Source: Capilliphycus salinus (GTDB lineage: Bacteria; Cyanobacteriota; Cyanobacteriia; Cyanobacteriales; Microcoleaceae). From it: a stretch of 64,000 nt of DNA. Every line of letters begins with the position of its first letter. Positions within the stretch are counted from its first letter, which is position 1. The stretch is from NCBI RefSeq assembly GCF_047276495.1, contig NZ_CP178543.1, forward strand, positions 434,001 through 498,000. Direction: 5' to 3'. A model generated the notes under the pieces. That model made no database searches and was not told the DNA's origin. It saw only the letters and a program-made list of their open reading frames with translations. Shown here piece after piece: positions 8,927 through 18,268 of this stretch. The position numbers and the translations under genes were made by a program.

Positions 8927-9607
8927 ATGCACGAAATCTCCCCCAATAATAAAGGGACATCTGGGTCTGAAATGCCACAATTTGAGGCGCGAAAACATCA
9001 ACAATCTCAATTGGATTTTGAAGCCGAGTTTCTCGAATTGTTGAATCCAAAGAGTTCTGATGGTCGTTTGATTTTTGCCTTTATTAGAGCGCGTCTGAAG
9101 CAGTTTAACATACAGCAAGCCTATTCGGAAGCTTGCATACTCAACGAAGTCTACCTGCGTGCAATGAACAAAATTCAACAGGGAGAAACCATTGCTATTC
9201 CTAACGCTTGGATTCGAGCAACTGCCTATAACTATATCCGAGAACTCAATCGAGATTGGCACAAATTAGTTCATTGTGAAAACTATCAAAATTACCACCG
9301 ATTTTCCCCAGAAGTCGAGGAGACAGAACATTACCTCATCAGTTTAATCAAAAAGGAGGAATTGAAATTAGAACAAACCTTAATCCGTCAGGCTTTTAAA
9401 CAATTGCCTTTGTCCGAACAACAATTATTGCATCTCAAGATTATTAATGGATTTTCCTGGAAACAAATTCAAGATTTGAGCGAGTACCAACATTGCAGTT
9501 TAGCGACTTTACGCAAGCGAAAACAAAGAGCCTTAGAAAAGCTACATCGACTTTATCACATTCTGGGTGACTCCACCGAAATTTCTTCTGCTAAAACTCC
9601 GATTTAA
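8927..9607 (+). CDS. Sigma-70 family (ECF-like) RNA polymerase sigma factor
   Basis: From the ATG at 8927 the protein has 226 residues. Region 2 is represented by a helical stretch ending AWIRATAYNYIRELNRDW. Region 4 is clear: LPLSEQQLLHLKIINGFSWKQIQ followed by LATLRKRKQRALEKL, a helix-turn-helix for the -35 box (quoted here in two short parts). Such alternative sigma factors redirect RNA polymerase to stress promoters. An AGGAG site at 8913–8917 is only 3 nt from the ATG at 8921 but 9 nt from 8927, which decides the start. No anti-sigma gene is adjacent, so control is probably transcriptional or by a distant partner. Confidence 0.82.
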   Translation: MHEISPNNKGTSGSEMPQFEARKHQQSQLDFEAEFLELLNPKSSDGRLIFAFIRARLKQFNIQQAYSEACILNEVYLRAMNKIQQGETIAIPNAWIRATAYNYIRELNRDWHKLVHCENYQNYHRFSPEVEETEHYLISLIKKEELKLEQTLIRQAFKQLPLSEQQLLHLKIINGFSWKQIQDLSEYQHCSLATLRKRKQRALEKLHRLYHILGDSTEISSAKTPI

Positions 9608-9806
9608 TGCTCAAAATTCGCGAAGTTTCACGGGTCAATAATTTATTGAGTTTGCCAACACTAGAACATTGATTAAACACTAATAAATGCAGCAGCTGCT
9701 CCATTAACTGGAGAATAAGCTGACTGCTCATTCGGAGCAAAACAGTTTTTCACTTCTTTTGATGTCGAAAAACTGCAACGATCCATCAACGAATAGACCA
9801 TTTTAT

Positions 9807-11420
9807 TTATCGACTTATTTTTTGTCGAACTTTACTGATCAACAAATCAACTTCGGGCAATTTCATCTGCATGGCAAAAGTTGCAAATATCGCAAATCCG
9901 ACCGTTGTTGCCAAACAAAGTTCTACTAATAAAATCAAGAAACCCTCGCTTCCGAAAAGCTGTTGAATTCCCAAAACCGTTCCCCAACAAGCCAAACCCG
10001 CAAATACACTCCCCACCGTTAAACCGAGTAACGGAAACCCCCATTCTCGCCAGGGAAGTCCGCCTAATTTGCGATCTAATAGCACTAAAAACATCAACAT
10101 CGAAATTAAATTCACCCCCACCGTTGCCAACACCAAACCGGGAGCGCCAAAAGCTTTAACTAACACAAAATCTAACACCGCATTCAAGAAAATATTGAAT
10201 ATACTCACCCGAAAAGGCGTTTCTCCGTCTCCCAACCCATAAAAAACTCGAACTAAAACATCTCGCCCCAAATAGACAAACATTCCCACGCCATAAGCCA
10301 TCAATACCGAAGCAACAAATTGAGAGGCGGCTAAATCAAACGCAAACCGTTCATAAACGACTCGAACAATGGGTAATGCCAAAGAAACCATAACCGCACT
10401 TAAAGGCAACATCGTTAAAGCGGTTAACATTAACGCCTGTCGAATTCTATTCTTTAATTCCGGCCAGTCGGCGGGTTCTCGCAGTCGAGAAAATATCGGT
10501 AAAAACGGCACCAAAATCACGTTAGAAATAATTCCTAACGGCGTTTGAACTAATAACCCCGAATAAGCCAGCGCCGCAGCAGCTTGGGGAATATAAGAGG
10601 CAAAAAATAAGTCCGTATAAACATTTATTTGCAACATTCCCGATGAAAACGTCGCCGGAAGCATGACGCGCATTACATCTTTAACCCCCGGTTGTTTGAG
10701 GTTAAATCTAAACCGCAATCTTCCGAGTTGTGATTTCCACATCGCCGGCAGTTGTACCAACCACTGCAAAACCGCCCCGACTAACGTTCCGACTGCCAAC
10801 ACCATTCCGCCCAATAAAGCATATTCGGGAGTAGTAATTTTCGGGCCGAGATAGACCGCCAATATTCCCAAACTGCCAATTAAAGCGACACTGGAAAATA
10901 GCGGACTAATTGACGGCAACCAATACATATCGGCCGCATTTAAGGTTCCGAAACCGATGCCAATTAACCCCGCAAATAACGCCATCGGTGCCATAATTTG
11001 CAGTTGTTGGATGGCGATCGCCCGAATTTCTAAACCCTCGGGAGTTTGGCTGAGTCCGGGGGCGACTACATCAATTAATGAACTGGCAAATGCGATTAAA
11101 AAAACCGTAATTAGCAATAATACGGCGCTGACTAGGGTGGTGATGGTTTCGATCAAAGGTGCGGCTTCACTGCGATCGCGTTTGGCGAGGGCGCTGACAA
11201 TGGCGCTATGAAACGGGCCATTAATTCCCCCCAACAAAATCAACAGAAAACCGGGAATGACGTAAGCGTAGTTATAGGCGTCGATCGCCGCCCCGACGCC
11301 GAAAAGTGCGGCCATTACCTGTTGTCGAACCAGGCCAAATACTTTGCTGATCAGGGTTGCGGCTGCTACAACGGTAGCAATACTGACCAGGGAACGAGTC
11401 GTTTTTTGCGATCCAGACAC
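9807..11420 (-). CDS. murJ: Lipid II flippase MurJ (MviN)
   Basis: The 537-residue multi-span membrane protein begins with a GTG at 11420. The family opening is clear: STVV-like ATLISKVFGLVRQQVMAALFG, then PGFLLILLGGINGPFHSA, and the conserved YGLGDGETPFRVS about residue 390. MurJ flips undecaprenyl-linked peptidoglycan precursor across the plasma membrane for wall growth. Length and about 14 predicted helices fit. Several long open frames on the opposite strand are composition shadows. No ribosome site is visible before the GTG. The gene stands alone. Confidence 0.95.
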   Translation of the reverse strand: MSGSQKTTRSLVSIATVVAAATLISKVFGLVRQQVMAALFGVGAAIDAYNYAYVIPGFLLILLGGINGPFHSAIVSALAKRDRSEAAPLIETITTLVSAVLLLITVFLIAFASSLIDVVAPGLSQTPEGLEIRAIAIQQLQIMAPMALFAGLIGIGFGTLNAADMYWLPSISPLFSSVALIGSLGILAVYLGPKITTPEYALLGGMVLAVGTLVGAVLQWLVQLPAMWKSQLGRLRFRFNLKQPGVKDVMRVMLPATFSSGMLQINVYTDLFFASYIPQAAAALAYSGLLVQTPLGIISNVILVPFLPIFSRLREPADWPELKNRIRQALMLTALTMLPLSAVMVSLALPIVRVVYERFAFDLAASQFVASVLMAYGVGMFVYLGRDVLVRVFYGLGDGETPFRVSIFNIFLNAVLDFVLVKAFGAPGLVLATVGVNLISMLMFLVLLDRKLGGLPWREWGFPLLGLTVGSVFAGLACWGTVLGIQQLFGSEGFLILLVELCLATTVGFAIFATFAMQMKLPEVDLLISKVRQKISR

Positions 11421-11556
11421 AAATGTTTACAAAAGGTTAGTGGCAACCCCTAGTTTATCGGGGAATGGACAATTAGAAAATAGGGTAGAGGAAGAATTTG
11501 GTGTAGATGCGTAGATCGGGCAAAATAGGAAGGTTGCTGATGATTTTAACGGCCTG

Positions 11557-12279
11557 ATGACTGATTTCCTCTATCAATATCCGCCATTGCAAGCGGGGGT
11601 TTTAGTTCAACGTTACAAACGGTTCTTCGCCGATATCATGTTAACATCCGGAGAAACCGTTACCGCCCACTGTCCGAATACCGGACCGATGACGGGGGTT
11701 TGCCTGTTGGGAAATGCGGTTCAAGTTTCGCCGAGTAATAATCCCAAGCGCAAGTTAGCTTATACTTGGGAATTAATTCAAATTACGGATAACGAACCGA
11801 CTTGGGTGGGGGTGAATACGGGTTTACCCAATCGGGTGATAGAATTGGCTTTAAAACAGCATTTGTTTCCAGAATTGGGAAATTATAGCGAGATTAAAAA
11901 AGAAGTGGTTTACGGTTGCGATCGCAAAAGTCGGGTTGATTTTTGGTTGCGAGGGGAGAACCAAGAAATTTTTTTAGAAGTTAAAAATACGACTTGGGCA
12001 AAAGATAAATTAGCGTTATTTCCCGATACTGTTACAACACGGGGACAGAAACATTTAAAAGAGTTAACTACTATTGTACAGCAGGGCGGCCGAGCGGTGA
12101 TGTTATATTTTATTAATCGGGGAGATTGCGATCGCTTTTCTCCGGGGAAAGATGCCGATCCGGTTTATGCAAAGTTGTTAGAAGACGCGATAAAAATCGG
12201 TGTTGAAGTGTTACCCTGTCGGTTTGAGGTGACGCCTTTGGGGATTCAATATTTGGGACTGGCAAAATTAGAGATTTGA
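11557..12279 (+). CDS. sfsA: SfsA family DNA/RNA-binding nuclease-like protein
   Basis: The 240-residue protein matches the SfsA layout: an N-terminal OB-like part with RYKRFFADI and AHCPNTGPMTG, then a PD-(D/E)XK-like core with SRVDFW and EIFLEVKNTTW. The ending LPCRFEVTPLGIQY is also typical. SfsA was named for sugar fermentation stimulation in E. coli and binds nucleic acid; its physiological role remains loosely defined. Normal length, complete, 136 bp downstream of the divergent murJ start. The Uma2 gene follows after 26 bp and may be co-transcribed. Confidence 0.93.
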   Translation: MTDFLYQYPPLQAGVLVQRYKRFFADIMLTSGETVTAHCPNTGPMTGVCLLGNAVQVSPSNNPKRKLAYTWELIQITDNEPTWVGVNTGLPNRVIELALKQHLFPELGNYSEIKKEVVYGCDRKSRVDFWLRGENQEIFLEVKNTTWAKDKLALFPDTVTTRGQKHLKELTTIVQQGGRAVMLYFINRGDCDRFSPGKDADPVYAKLLEDAIKIGVEVLPCRFEVTPLGIQYLGLAKLEI

Positions 12280-12305
12280 AATTCCAACTCTCTTGATTAA
12301 CCGAA

Positions 12306-12983
12306 ATGATTTTGGGCGTTCTTCTTAATCCTAGCACAAAAAATATGCAAGTTCAACTTAAACAAATTATCATCTCCCCCGGTCAGCAACTCCTGATGAC
12401 CGATATCAGTTGGGAAATGTACGAACAACTGTTAGAAGAATATGGAGAAAAACGGGGTGCGCGGATTAATTACAGTCGGGGAGTCTTAGAAATTATGGTG
12501 CCGTTACCGGAACATGAAGATGATAAGGTAATGATTGCTGACTTTATAAAAGTGATATTGGAAGAATGGGAGATGGAATTTCGTAGCCTGGGTTCGACTA
12601 CATTTAAAAGTCAACAAATGTCACAGGTACTCGAAGCCGATGACTGTTTTTATATCGAAAATGAAGCAGAAATTAGGGGTAAAAAGCGCATTGATTTAAC
12701 CTTTGATCCGCCGCCGGATTTAGCAATTGAGATTGATATTACTTCCCGAACTCGGTTGAATAATTATGAAGCATTGGGAGTCAAAGAATTGTGGCGGTTT
12801 AATGGGACGAACTTAGAAATCAACGTGTTGCAAGCGGGGCGATACGCACAAGTTAAGGAAAGTCCTCATTTTCCTGGGTTAGCGTTGCTTGAGGTGATTC
12901 CCCAGTGTTTAGAACAAAGCAAAATCGAGGGAAGAAATAAGACGATAAAAGCCTTTCGCGCTTGGGTGAAAACAATGTCTTAA
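12306..12983 (+). CDS. Uma2-family (DUF820) endonuclease-like protein
   Basis: The 225-residue protein has the restriction-like fold of Uma2 proteins, which are greatly expanded in cyanobacteria. Visible signatures are SWEMYEQLLEEYGEKRGARI, RGVLEIMVPLPEHE, and the active-site strand PPPDLAIEIDITSRT, with its acidic E-x-D. The family is thought to be nuclease-like, often linked to mobile DNA; the target is unknown. The Met at 12345 (MQVQLKQIII) is a plausible alternative start, and neither has a good ribosome site. A repeat-rich intergenic stretch follows. Confidence 0.85.
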   Translation: MILGVLLNPSTKNMQVQLKQIIISPGQQLLMTDISWEMYEQLLEEYGEKRGARINYSRGVLEIMVPLPEHEDDKVMIADFIKVILEEWEMEFRSLGSTTFKSQQMSQVLEADDCFYIENEAEIRGKKRIDLTFDPPPDLAIEIDITSRTRLNNYEALGVKELWRFNGTNLEINVLQAGRYAQVKESPHFPGLALLEVIPQCLEQSKIEGRNKTIKAFRAWVKTMS

Positions 12984-13271
12984 ATTAACACCCTAAAAAA
13001 GTAGGTTGGGTTAAACGAAGTGCAACCCAACAAATTCACAGAAAGAATGAATAAAATATCTCGTTGGGTTTCGTTATATTATATTCGACTAATCAATAAT
13101 TGTGAAGTAGGGGCGGGTTCTGCATTGATCTTGAGGACTACTCCAAGATTGAGTTAAACCCGCCCCGCAACCATAACAATATTAATCAAGCGGATATCAT
13201 ATTACCTCAACCCAACCTACAAGAATAGTTATAGCGATATTCAATTTTTAGAGGCAACGAACCAAAACCCA
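12984..13271. repeat. Intergenic MITE-like repeat copy
   Basis: A full copy of the main repeat occupies about 13080–13205. The outer arm begins ATTCGACTAATCAATAATTG, the GC box is GGGGCGGGTTC…TTAAACCCGCCCC, and the closing arm is ATTAATCAAGCGGATATCAT. An AGGTTGGGTT…AACCCAAC inverted repeat lies around 13003–13030, and a related AACCCAACCTAC stretch is near 13207–13221. No gene is seen. Confidence 0.75.
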
Positions 13272-13784
13272 CTATTTTAAATTCCAATCCTCGCCACCCG
13301 GCAACTGACAAAATTCATCATCAATGATATCCCGCAAACCTTCTTTAGAATAATTGTAAGTCAAATCGATCAATCTTTTCGCCCGATTCATTACCCCAAC
13401 TTTATCGACAATTTCTGACAGTTGACTCGGCTTATAAACTCCCGCCTTTACTTCTACACTGGCTTCAAAAATAGCATCTTTAAAAGCATTTTCTAAATCT
13501 TGTTCCCACCCATCGGGATTAATGTAATAAGAGGTTTTATTTGCCTTCAAATTTAAGCGTTGAATCTTTAAGACTGAATCTCGAATGGATGCCGCCCAAG
13601 AGTTCGTTAGACGCTGTTCGACTTGGTTTTTAATTAAATGAACTAACAACCTGACTAAAAAACTTTCAATCTTTTGTAAAATTTGTTCTTTACTCATCCA
13701 TTCCCATTCATCCACGATCGCTAAGGCATCATCATATCGACCCTCCATGATACTTTGTCTTAAATCAATTAACTCTTGACTCAT
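13272..13784 (-). CDS. DUF29-like protein
   Basis: The 170-residue soluble helical protein resembles DUF29, a family common in cyanobacteria. The IESFLVRLLVHLIKNQVEQRL stretch followed by SWAASIRDSVLKIQRL (quoted in parts under the length limit) matches the usual pattern of a helix before a Ser-Trp segment. The C-terminal half is less typical, so the assignment is moderate. No catalytic motif is visible and the function is unknown. It is a single gene, flanked on both sides by copies of the MITE-like repeat, which suggests a mobile-rich neighbourhood. Confidence 0.6.
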   Translation of the reverse strand: MSQELIDLRQSIMEGRYDDALAIVDEWEWMSKEQILQKIESFLVRLLVHLIKNQVEQRLTNSWAASIRDSVLKIQRLNLKANKTSYYINPDGWEQDLENAFKDAIFEASVEVKAGVYKPSQLSEIVDKVGVMNRAKRLIDLTYNYSKEGLRDIIDDEFCQLPGGEDWNLK

Positions 13785-13810
13785 AACGAATATCTCTAGT
13801 TATTCTTTTA

Positions 13811-13920
13811 TATGATGTCCGATTAATCAGAATTTTGTAGGGACGGGTTCAGCAAAGAAATCTATCTACCCGCAAAAATTTAGATCGACCCTCTTACCCG
13901 CCCCTATTATAACAGTAAAT
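13811..13920. repeat. Degenerate MITE-like repeat copy
   Basis: The left arm ATATGATGTCCGATTAATCAGAATTTTG and a weakened GC box (GGGACGGGTTC…TTACCCGCCCC) are recognisable. The interior differs from the other copies and the right arm is missing, so this is an older or chimeric copy just upstream of the DUF29 gene. Confidence 0.65.
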
Positions 13921-13942
13921 CATCAAACTCGCAAAAGTAGAG

Positions 13943-13975
13943 AAACCCGGTAACTTTGGCGCGTACCGGGTTTTT
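13943..13975. terminator. Intrinsic terminator after flv2
   Basis: The perfect 10-bp stem AAACCCGGTA / TACCGGGTTT is followed by T's on the plus strand and preceded by A's, so it can stop minus-strand transcription. It lies about 20 bp beyond the flv2 stop codon and so closes the flavodiiron operon. Confidence 0.8.
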
Positions 13976-13993
13976 AGGGTGTATTTTTGACCC

Positions 13994-15727
13994 TTAATAA
14001 TAGGTACCAATTTTGCGATAGTGAACGGCCGTAACCCCTTGATTACTCAATAGCTGACCGTTAGTAACGGTGGCATAAATTAACCAATGATCGCCGCATT
14101 CCATCCGCTGTTTCACCTCACATTCGAGATAAGCCAGGGCATCTTTTAACACCACACAACCGTTAGACGCTTCGCCAATTTCCAACCCGACAAACCGATC
14201 TTCTCCGGGTGCAAACCGCTTCATAAAATGCTTACGCAGTTGTTTCCCTTCTTCCAAAATATTCAACACAAATTGATCGCCGCTGTGGGTTAAAGACTCC
14301 AACGCCCGATCTTTGGCTACCGAAATGGTCAAACCGGGGGGGTTAAACGTGGCTTGAGACACCCACGACGCCAACATCGCACTTTGAACATCTTCTCGCC
14401 GACAAGACATCACGCACAGCGAACCCACCAAACGCCCGACAGCCTGGGCGGTGCGATCGGCCCCCGAGTCGGTAACAGAAGATCGGGCGCTGCGAAGTTT
14501 TTGGGTGCGTCGCAGGGTTTGGGCGAAGTCAATGGCGGCTTCTTTGCAGGTTTGTAGGGTGACGTCGGTGGGTTTAAACTTGACGCGGATCGGTTCAAAC
14601 CCAAACTTATATCCGGCATCTTTTAACTTACCTTCGAGGATATCAATTGCTTCTCCACTCCAGCCAAAAGATCCAAATACTCCGGCTAATTTACTGGTGG
14701 AAGCGGTGTTTAAAATAATCCCCAAAGCGGTTTGAATTTGCGTCGGGGCGTGTCCGCCTAACGTGGGCGAACCGATAATAAACCCATCGCATTTTTCGAT
14801 AGCGGCTTGAATTTCTGTGGCTTTGGCATATTCACAGTTAATTGATTCTACCGCAACGCCGGCTTTGGTTAATCCTTTGGCGATCGCTTGGGCAATTGTG
14901 GCGGTATTTCCGTAGGCCGAGGCGTATAATAAAGCCACATTAAAATCTTGAGTTTTTTGTTTATTACTCCATTCTCGGTACAGATGAGTTAACTCACTCA
15001 TGCCGTAACGAACTAACGGCCCGTGACCGGTTGCGTAGAATTTAATTGGCGGTAAATCGGCAATTTTATCGAGAGTTGAAAGCACTTGACGGGCTTGGGC
15101 GGCGTGAAGACAATCATAATAAAAACGACGATCTTCGCTATAAATTGACCATCCTTCGTCAAAGATTTGATCGCCGCAAACGTGCGCCCCAAAGAATTTA
15201 TCGGTGTATAAGATTTGGGTTTTGGGATCGTAAGTTAATAAACCATCGGGCCAGCGGGGTGTGGGAGCGGTGATAAATTGCAGTTGATGTCCGTTTCCGA
15301 GATCGAGGGTTTCTTCTCCTTTGACCACCCGCAGGTTAATGTTTTCGTAGTCGCTGAGATATTCTTTTAGGGCTAAAGCCGCAGGATTTGAACAGACAAA
15401 AGTTACTTGGGGCGCTAAAGTTAATAGGGCTTTAATTGTGGTTCCCCGATTGGCGTTAAAATGTCCGAGAACAATGTAATTTAATTTCGACCAATTCAAC
15501 CGCATTTGCAGCGAATCAATATAGTTGCGGGTGAAAGATTCTCCAGGGGGATCGATAATGGCGGTTTGTTCGGATTGAATTAAATAACTGTTGGCGCTGG
15601 TGCCTTTTTTTAGGGAATATTCGACCTCAAATTTTAGCCGATCCCAAGTGCGCGATCGCAGAACTTTTGTATCTTCTGCAATTAAGAGCGTTTGTACGTC
15701 CCGGGGTTTTACAAGTGTAGCTACCAT
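13994..15727 (-). CDS. flv2: Flavodiiron protein with non-canonical diiron site (Flv2-like)
   Basis: The 577-residue protein has three modules: a metallo-beta-lactamase-like domain (about 30–260), a flavodoxin domain (about 265–410) and a C-terminal flavin-reductase domain (about 430–577), as in cyanobacterial class C flavodiiron proteins. The usual H-x-E-x-D-H ligand set is replaced by H89-F-N-A-N-R94, and the later metal histidine is Arg (PTPRWPD). This loss is a known mark of the Flv1/Flv2 subgroup that pairs with Flv3/Flv4. It is the last gene of the operon, 32 bp after the vWA gene, and accepts electrons on the PSII acceptor side by inference. Confidence 0.88.
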   Translation of the reverse strand: MVATLVKPRDVQTLLIAEDTKVLRSRTWDRLKFEVEYSLKKGTSANSYLIQSEQTAIIDPPGESFTRNYIDSLQMRLNWSKLNYIVLGHFNANRGTTIKALLTLAPQVTFVCSNPAALALKEYLSDYENINLRVVKGEETLDLGNGHQLQFITAPTPRWPDGLLTYDPKTQILYTDKFFGAHVCGDQIFDEGWSIYSEDRRFYYDCLHAAQARQVLSTLDKIADLPPIKFYATGHGPLVRYGMSELTHLYREWSNKQKTQDFNVALLYASAYGNTATIAQAIAKGLTKAGVAVESINCEYAKATEIQAAIEKCDGFIIGSPTLGGHAPTQIQTALGIILNTASTSKLAGVFGSFGWSGEAIDILEGKLKDAGYKFGFEPIRVKFKPTDVTLQTCKEAAIDFAQTLRRTQKLRSARSSVTDSGADRTAQAVGRLVGSLCVMSCRREDVQSAMLASWVSQATFNPPGLTISVAKDRALESLTHSGDQFVLNILEEGKQLRKHFMKRFAPGEDRFVGLEIGEASNGCVVLKDALAYLECEVKQRMECGDHWLIYATVTNGQLLSNQGVTAVHYRKIGTYY

Positions 15728-15759
15728 GTTAAATTTTGTTGAGTGAGTTGTAAAGGGTT

Positions 15760-16392
15760 TTAATCGAAAATCGCATCAATTAAAAACTGATTAATCGAGG
15801 TTCGTTTGACTTCATGCCAATATTTGGTATCGACAATATCAAACTTCGCCCCGACTTGGGTTAAATCATCATCCAGCCCCGTCATAAACCGTCGAGTTGT
15901 CGGATCATCTCCGATCTGAATAAAGGTAATTCCCAATTCTTCCGCGTAGTCCATCTTTTGGGTTGATTTGATAATTAATTGTTGAATCTCGCCAATGCCA
16001 TCAATTCCGTGTTTATCTAGAACGACAATAATAATCTCGCCTTTGGGTTTGGTTTGATGATTTTCTTTGCGTTCAAAATAATGATTGAGAACATCGGCAA
16101 TGGCTTCAACGACATTAATTTCAATAATATTTGTCACACAAGAACGGTTGTTTTCTTGTAAAAGGTCGGCCAATTGATTTATGTTGGCTCTCTTGTATTT
16201 TTTCAAATAACTAGAAGCCTCATAAATCGTCAAGCCCTCGGGAGCAAATTCCTGACATTTCTTTGCCAAATCAATCAAAGAAGCCTGAGCGTCTACCCAT
16301 TCGTTGAACCAAGGATGATTTCGTTCTCGGCTCACACCACTGCGAGCAAGAATCATGCTATAACTGCGGTCTTTCAACAAATCGGTAGACAT
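15760..16392 (-). CDS. vWA-domain-like protein in the flv4–flv2 operon
   Basis: The 210-residue protein fits the cyanobacterial stand-alone vWA family: an AQASLIDLAKKCQEFAPEGLT helix, the central strand GEIIIVVLDKHG, and LGITFIQIGDDPTTRRFM near the C-terminus. The N-terminal MIDAS motif D-x-S-x-S is not intact; the equivalent stretch reads SMILARSGVSRE, so metal-dependent adhesion is unlikely. It occupies the place of sll0218 in the Synechocystis flv4–sll0218–flv2 operon; whether it is an orthologue I cannot confirm. By position it should assist Flv2/Flv4 or PSII. No membrane helix is obvious. Confidence 0.75.
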   Translation of the reverse strand: MSTDLLKDRSYSMILARSGVSRERNHPWFNEWVDAQASLIDLAKKCQEFAPEGLTIYEASSYLKKYKRANINQLADLLQENNRSCVTNIIEINVVEAIADVLNHYFERKENHQTKPKGEIIIVVLDKHGIDGIGEIQQLIIKSTQKMDYAEELGITFIQIGDDPTTRRFMTGLDDDLTQVGAKFDIVDTKYWHEVKRTSINQFLIDAIFD

Positions 16393-16540
16393 GGAATTGC
16401 ACCTCGCATTTTACAGTGATCAGTTTACAGTTAACAGTGACCAGCTTTTAGCGTTTACAGATATCAATTATCAATATTATCTGTAAACTTGTCATTGTTC
16501 ACTGTTCACTGTTCACTGTTTACTCTTCACGGGTGACTGT
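16393..16540. repeat. Short intergenic region with TTCACTG heptamers
   Basis: The spacer between flv4 and the vWA gene holds a tandem heptamer array (TTCACTG units, about 16497–16522) and a dispersed inverted match (CAGTGATCAG…CAGTGACC). It could form a hairpin that differentially stabilises parts of the operon messenger. No gene is present. Confidence 0.55.
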
Positions 16541-18268
16541 TTAGTAATGATTACCCACTTTGCGATGGTGAACCGCCGGTAAAGTATCGGGATCGCTGAC
16601 TCGTCCCGCTTGTACGGTGGCGTAAATAATCCAGTGATCGCTTAACTCCATCCGACTGGCAACTTGACATTCTAAATAAGCCAAAGCATCGGTTAAAATC
16701 GGACTGCCATTGTTTGCATCTTGAGTATCAACGCCTTCAAAACGATCAGCACCGGGCGCAAACCGTTTGAGAAAATGACGCATGAGTTTTTGATAGTTAT
16801 TTTCTGCCAATACGTTTAAAACAAAGGTATCATTAACCTGCATTAACGCTTCAATTGCCCGATCTTTCGCCACCGCAATACTCACACCCAACGGTTGAAA
16901 ACTCGCTTGGGCGATCCAAGAAGCTAACATCGCACTGCGGACTTCTCCCTTGGCTGCGGTGATAATATATAATCCTCCGCTGAGGCGACCGAGCGCTTTA
17001 TCGAGGTCATTATCGAGGGATTTCATTTGCTTGACGGCTTTTTTCAAGCCGAGCAACTGTCCCATGTCGGTTCCCGCTTCTTCGCAGAGTTTGTAGGTGT
17101 TTTCGGTCGGGGTTTCGGTCACGCGAATAGACGGAAACGCCTGTTTAATTCCGGTTTGTTTGAACTTGACTTCTAAAAGATAAACCGATAAACTACTTTC
17201 GCCGCTTTCGTACAGACCAAAAGCTTGTTTGGCGTGGGTTGAGGCTAAAATGGTGCTGATCGCTTCTTCTGCAATTTCAGCTTCCGGACCCGATACGGGC
17301 GGAGTTCCCACGATTAACCCCTGGGCTGAACTGGCCAGTTCGCGGATTTCTTGCTGATCGGCCGATCGCAAATCTAGCATTTCTACCGCTATCCCCGTTT
17401 TCGTGATCCCGTGAGCGATGGCTTGAGACAGGCGATCGCTATAGGCATAGTCGGAGTAGTAGAATACTGCTACTGTGGTTTCTCCTTTGGTTTGGGCTTG
17501 ACTCCATTCGTAGTAACGCCCCACCAGTTCCCCGACGTTATGGCGCAGTAATGGTCCGTGTCCGGTGGCGATGGTGTTGACTTCTCCGAGTTTTTCCATG
17601 CGTTTGATCGCACTCAAAACGGATCGGGCGTTGGGTGCCATCAAGCATTCGTAATAAAAGCGAAAATCCGGCTCAATTTCCGCCAAATTTTCATCATAAG
17701 TGCGATCAGAACAGTAGTGCATCCCAAACGCATCGCAGGTAAACAGGGTTTGGGTTTTGCGATCGTAGGTAAAGATGGTATCCGGCCAGTGTAAGTTGGG
17801 AGCCGAAATAAATTCTAATACATGACCGTTTCCTAAATCGAGAGTATCGCCATTTTTGACTTGAATCCGTTTAAACTCAACGTGTGTCAGATTTTCGAGG
17901 AATTGAATGGCGACTTTTGCGCCGACAATGGTAATATCGGGAGCCAGTTCTAAAACGTCTTTGACCAAGCCACTGTGATCGGGTTCGGTGTGGCTGATAA
18001 TTAGATAATCAATTTCGCGGGGATCGATCAACCCTTTGAGCGTATCGAGGTAAAGCTGACGGAATTTGGCGTGGGAGGTATCGACTAAGGCGGTTTTTTC
18101 GCCCCGGATGATAAATGAATTGTAGGTGGTTCCGTTTTGCAGTCCAAACTCGATATCAAAGCGATCGCGATCCCAGTCTAAGGAGCGGATGGCGGTTGTG
18201 TCTGTAACTGTCTGGCTGACTTCCATTGTCAGGCGACTTGATTTTACTTTATCGGTAAGGGCTACCAT
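16541..18268 (-). CDS. flv4: Flavodiiron protein with canonical diiron site (Flv4-like)
   Basis: The 575-residue protein has the same three modules as its partner: lactamase-like, flavodoxin and flavin reductase. Its metal ligands are intact: H93-x-E95-x-D97-H98 (SHTEPDHSG), then NLHWPD, FTCDAFG and TGHGPLLRH. With the degenerate Flv2 two genes downstream it fits the Flv2/Flv4 heterodimer that protects PSII under high light and low CO2 by drawing electrons from the acceptor side, known from Synechocystis. It is the promoter-proximal gene, with 660 bp of non-coding DNA upstream. The assignment to Flv4 rather than Flv3 rests on operon context. Confidence 0.9.
   Translation of the reverse strand: MVALTDKVKSSRLTMEVSQTVTDTTAIRSLDWDRDRFDIEFGLQNGTTYNSFIIRGEKTALVDTSHAKFRQLYLDTLKGLIDPREIDYLIISHTEPDHSGLVKDVLELAPDITIVGAKVAIQFLENLTHVEFKRIQVKNGDTLDLGNGHVLEFISAPNLHWPDTIFTYDRKTQTLFTCDAFGMHYCSDRTYDENLAEIEPDFRFYYECLMAPNARSVLSAIKRMEKLGEVNTIATGHGPLLRHNVGELVGRYYEWSQAQTKGETTVAVFYYSDYAYSDRLSQAIAHGITKTGIAVEMLDLRSADQQEIRELASSAQGLIVGTPPVSGPEAEIAEEAISTILASTHAKQAFGLYESGESSLSVYLLEVKFKQTGIKQAFPSIRVTETPTENTYKLCEEAGTDMGQLLGLKKAVKQMKSLDNDLDKALGRLSGGLYIITAAKGEVRSAMLASWIAQASFQPLGVSIAVAKDRAIEALMQVNDTFVLNVLAENNYQKLMRHFLKRFAPGADRFEGVDTQDANNGSPILTDALAYLECQVASRMELSDHWIIYATVQAGRVSDPDTLPAVHHRKVGNHY

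Noticed and set aside
9881..11453. Plus-strand frames opposite murJ
   Set aside because: Proline/asparagine-rich translations typical of antisense reading; murJ is full length.
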